From: Gemmatimonadaceae bacterium
GTDB lineage: Bacteria > Gemmatimonadota > Gemmatimonadetes > Gemmatimonadales > Gemmatimonadaceae
DNA length: 6,183 nucleotides
Direction of reading: 5' to 3'
Assembly: GCA_013816695.1 (NCBI GenBank)
Contig: JACDDZ010000105.1
Span: forward strand, 1 to 6,183
The position numbers and the translations under genes are program-made. Every line of letters begins with the position of its first letter. Positions within the stretch are counted from its first letter, which is position 1. Below, piece by piece: positions 5,382-6,183 of this stretch. Below the pieces are notes generated by a model. That model was not told the origin of the DNA and did no database searches. It worked only from the letters and a program-made list of their open reading frames with translations.

Positions 5382-6183
5382 AACTCGATCTGTGCGCCGA
5401 GCTCGACTACGCGATTTGGTGGAAGGTCGAAATACTTGGTGGGCGAAGTTGCATTGCGGGACATGAATCGGAACAGCTTCTTCCGCCAGCGCCAGACAAC
5501 GTTTCCTTCCTCGCTGGGAATCAGCTCTTCGCGTCCCAGGTAGTAGGTGGTTTCCGCCTTGCTTGCGTGGATCCCTGACTCAGATGCGCGCTTCATGATA
5601 TCCGGAATTTTCGGAGTTTCCATAAAGCCGTATCGCGCACTAATTCGATAAAAGCCGTCGCGCAGTGGCTCGATCTTGATTCGCTCTTCTTCCGGGACAC
5701 TCGGCACTTCCTCAGATAATACCGACAACAACACGACCTTCTGGTGCAACACCTTGTTGTGTTTCAGGTGGTGCAGAAGAACTGAAGGGACCTTGGACGG
5801 ATCACGCGCGAGAAATACTGCCAGTCCCGAAACGCGCGCCGGCTGCTTCCGCGAGATGCTCTCGATGAATTCTTCCATTGTCAGGCCGCCAACGCCCTGT
5901 TTTTGCTGGAGCAAGGCGCGGCCGCGGGCCCATGTAGTCATGGCCGTGAAAATCAGGAACGCAATTACAAGGGGGAACCAGCCACCCTGCGGGATCTTGA
6001 GGATGTTCGCCCCGAAGAAAGCCAGATCCACAATCATGAAAATGGCAGTCAGCGCGACCGCTTTCAACAAGCTCCAGTTCCACCAGGTGCGAGCCACAAC
6101 GAACAGGAGAATGTTCGTCATTATGAACGTTCCCGTTACAGCGATGCCATAGGCAGCGCCGAGTGCGGTTGATGACTTGAAGA
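5378..6183 (-). CDS. kup: Kup low-affinity potassium uptake protein, C-terminal part (5' end beyond window)
   Basis: Inner-membrane K+ transporter of the KUP/HAK/KT family, a K+/H+ symporter by family knowledge. The frame stays open to the window edge: before the Met at 6121 the reading continues upstream as SSTALGAAYGIAVTGTFI, a conserved Kup membrane segment, so that Met is internal. About 267 residues of a usual 620-680 are visible. In fragment numbering, hydrophobic segments lie at about 10-30, 38-60 and 68-84, with IVDLAFFGANILKIP (50-64) and GGWFP (66-70) typical of the last helices. The cytoplasmic C-terminal domain follows: VPSVLLHHLKHNKVLH (131-146), YYLGREELIPS (213-223), LFRFMSRNA (236-244) and the terminal LPPNRVVELGAQIEF (253-267). 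The gene is intact to its stop and overlaps hslR by 4 bp with no hairpin terminator seen. Confidence 0.95.
   Translation of the reverse strand, partial: FKSSTALGAAYGIAVTGTFIMTNILLFVVARTWWNWSLLKAVALTAIFMIVDLAFFGANILKIPQGGWFPLVIAFLIFTAMTTWARGRALLQQKQGVGGLTMEEFIESISRKQPARVSGLAVFLARDPSKVPSVLLHHLKHNKVLHQKVVLLSVLSEEVPSVPEEERIKIEPLRDGFYRISARYGFMETPKIPDIMKRASESGIHASKAETTYYLGREELIPSEEGNVVWRWRKKLFRFMSRNATSPTKYFDLPPNRVVELGAQIEF

Noticed and set aside
5676..6152. 158-residue plus-strand frame inside kup
   Set aside because: Antisense shadow of a conserved Kup region, with no domain or ribosome-binding site.

Overview
The window reads as an ordinary chromosomal housekeeping stretch from a Gram-negative, probably soil or environmental bacterium. 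GC content looks mid-50s percent by eye. Two genes encode secreted proteins with classic signal peptides, and one of these looks like an outer-membrane beta-barrel, so a two-membrane envelope is likely. The LeuRS type, the small PDZ protein with Met-Pro repeats, the ferritin-like/VIT fusion and the intergenic repeat style together suggest Gemmatimonadota or a similar lineage. That assignment rests on family resemblance from memory and is only moderately supported.

Layout: (1) 1-1893, the 3' three quarters of leuS (leucyl-tRNA synthetase), ending in a strong 19-bp hairpin terminator at 1897-1942. (2) 1941-3092, minus strand, a ferritin-like plus VIT1/CCC1 membrane protein (MbfA-like, iron/manganese export). 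(3) 3093-3208, a short divergent intergenic region. (4) 3209-3958, plus strand, a secreted PDZ-domain protein with a Met-Pro repeat. (5) 3951-4775, minus strand, a probable outer-membrane beta-barrel of the 'transporter'/Phenol_MetA_deg type, overlapping the PDZ gene tail to tail by 8 bp. (6) 4776-4979, a divergent intergenic region almost filled by a 163-bp inverted-repeat element (4795-4957) with 52-bp arms. (7) 4980-5381, plus strand, hslR (Hsp15, S4 RNA-binding ribosome rescue factor). (8) 5378-6183, minus strand, the C-terminal part of kup (potassium uptake), overlapping hslR by 4 bp at a shared CTAG.

The six genes strictly alternate strand (+ - + - + -), so no two neighbours can share an operon within the window. 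Functionally they are unrelated housekeeping and envelope genes: translation (leuS, hslR), metal and potassium transport (VIT protein, kup) and envelope proteins (PDZ protein, barrel). No defence system, prophage, CRISPR array, transposase, tRNA or rRNA was seen. The most notable non-coding object is the inverted-repeat element between the barrel gene and hslR, which must contain or displace both genes' promoters.
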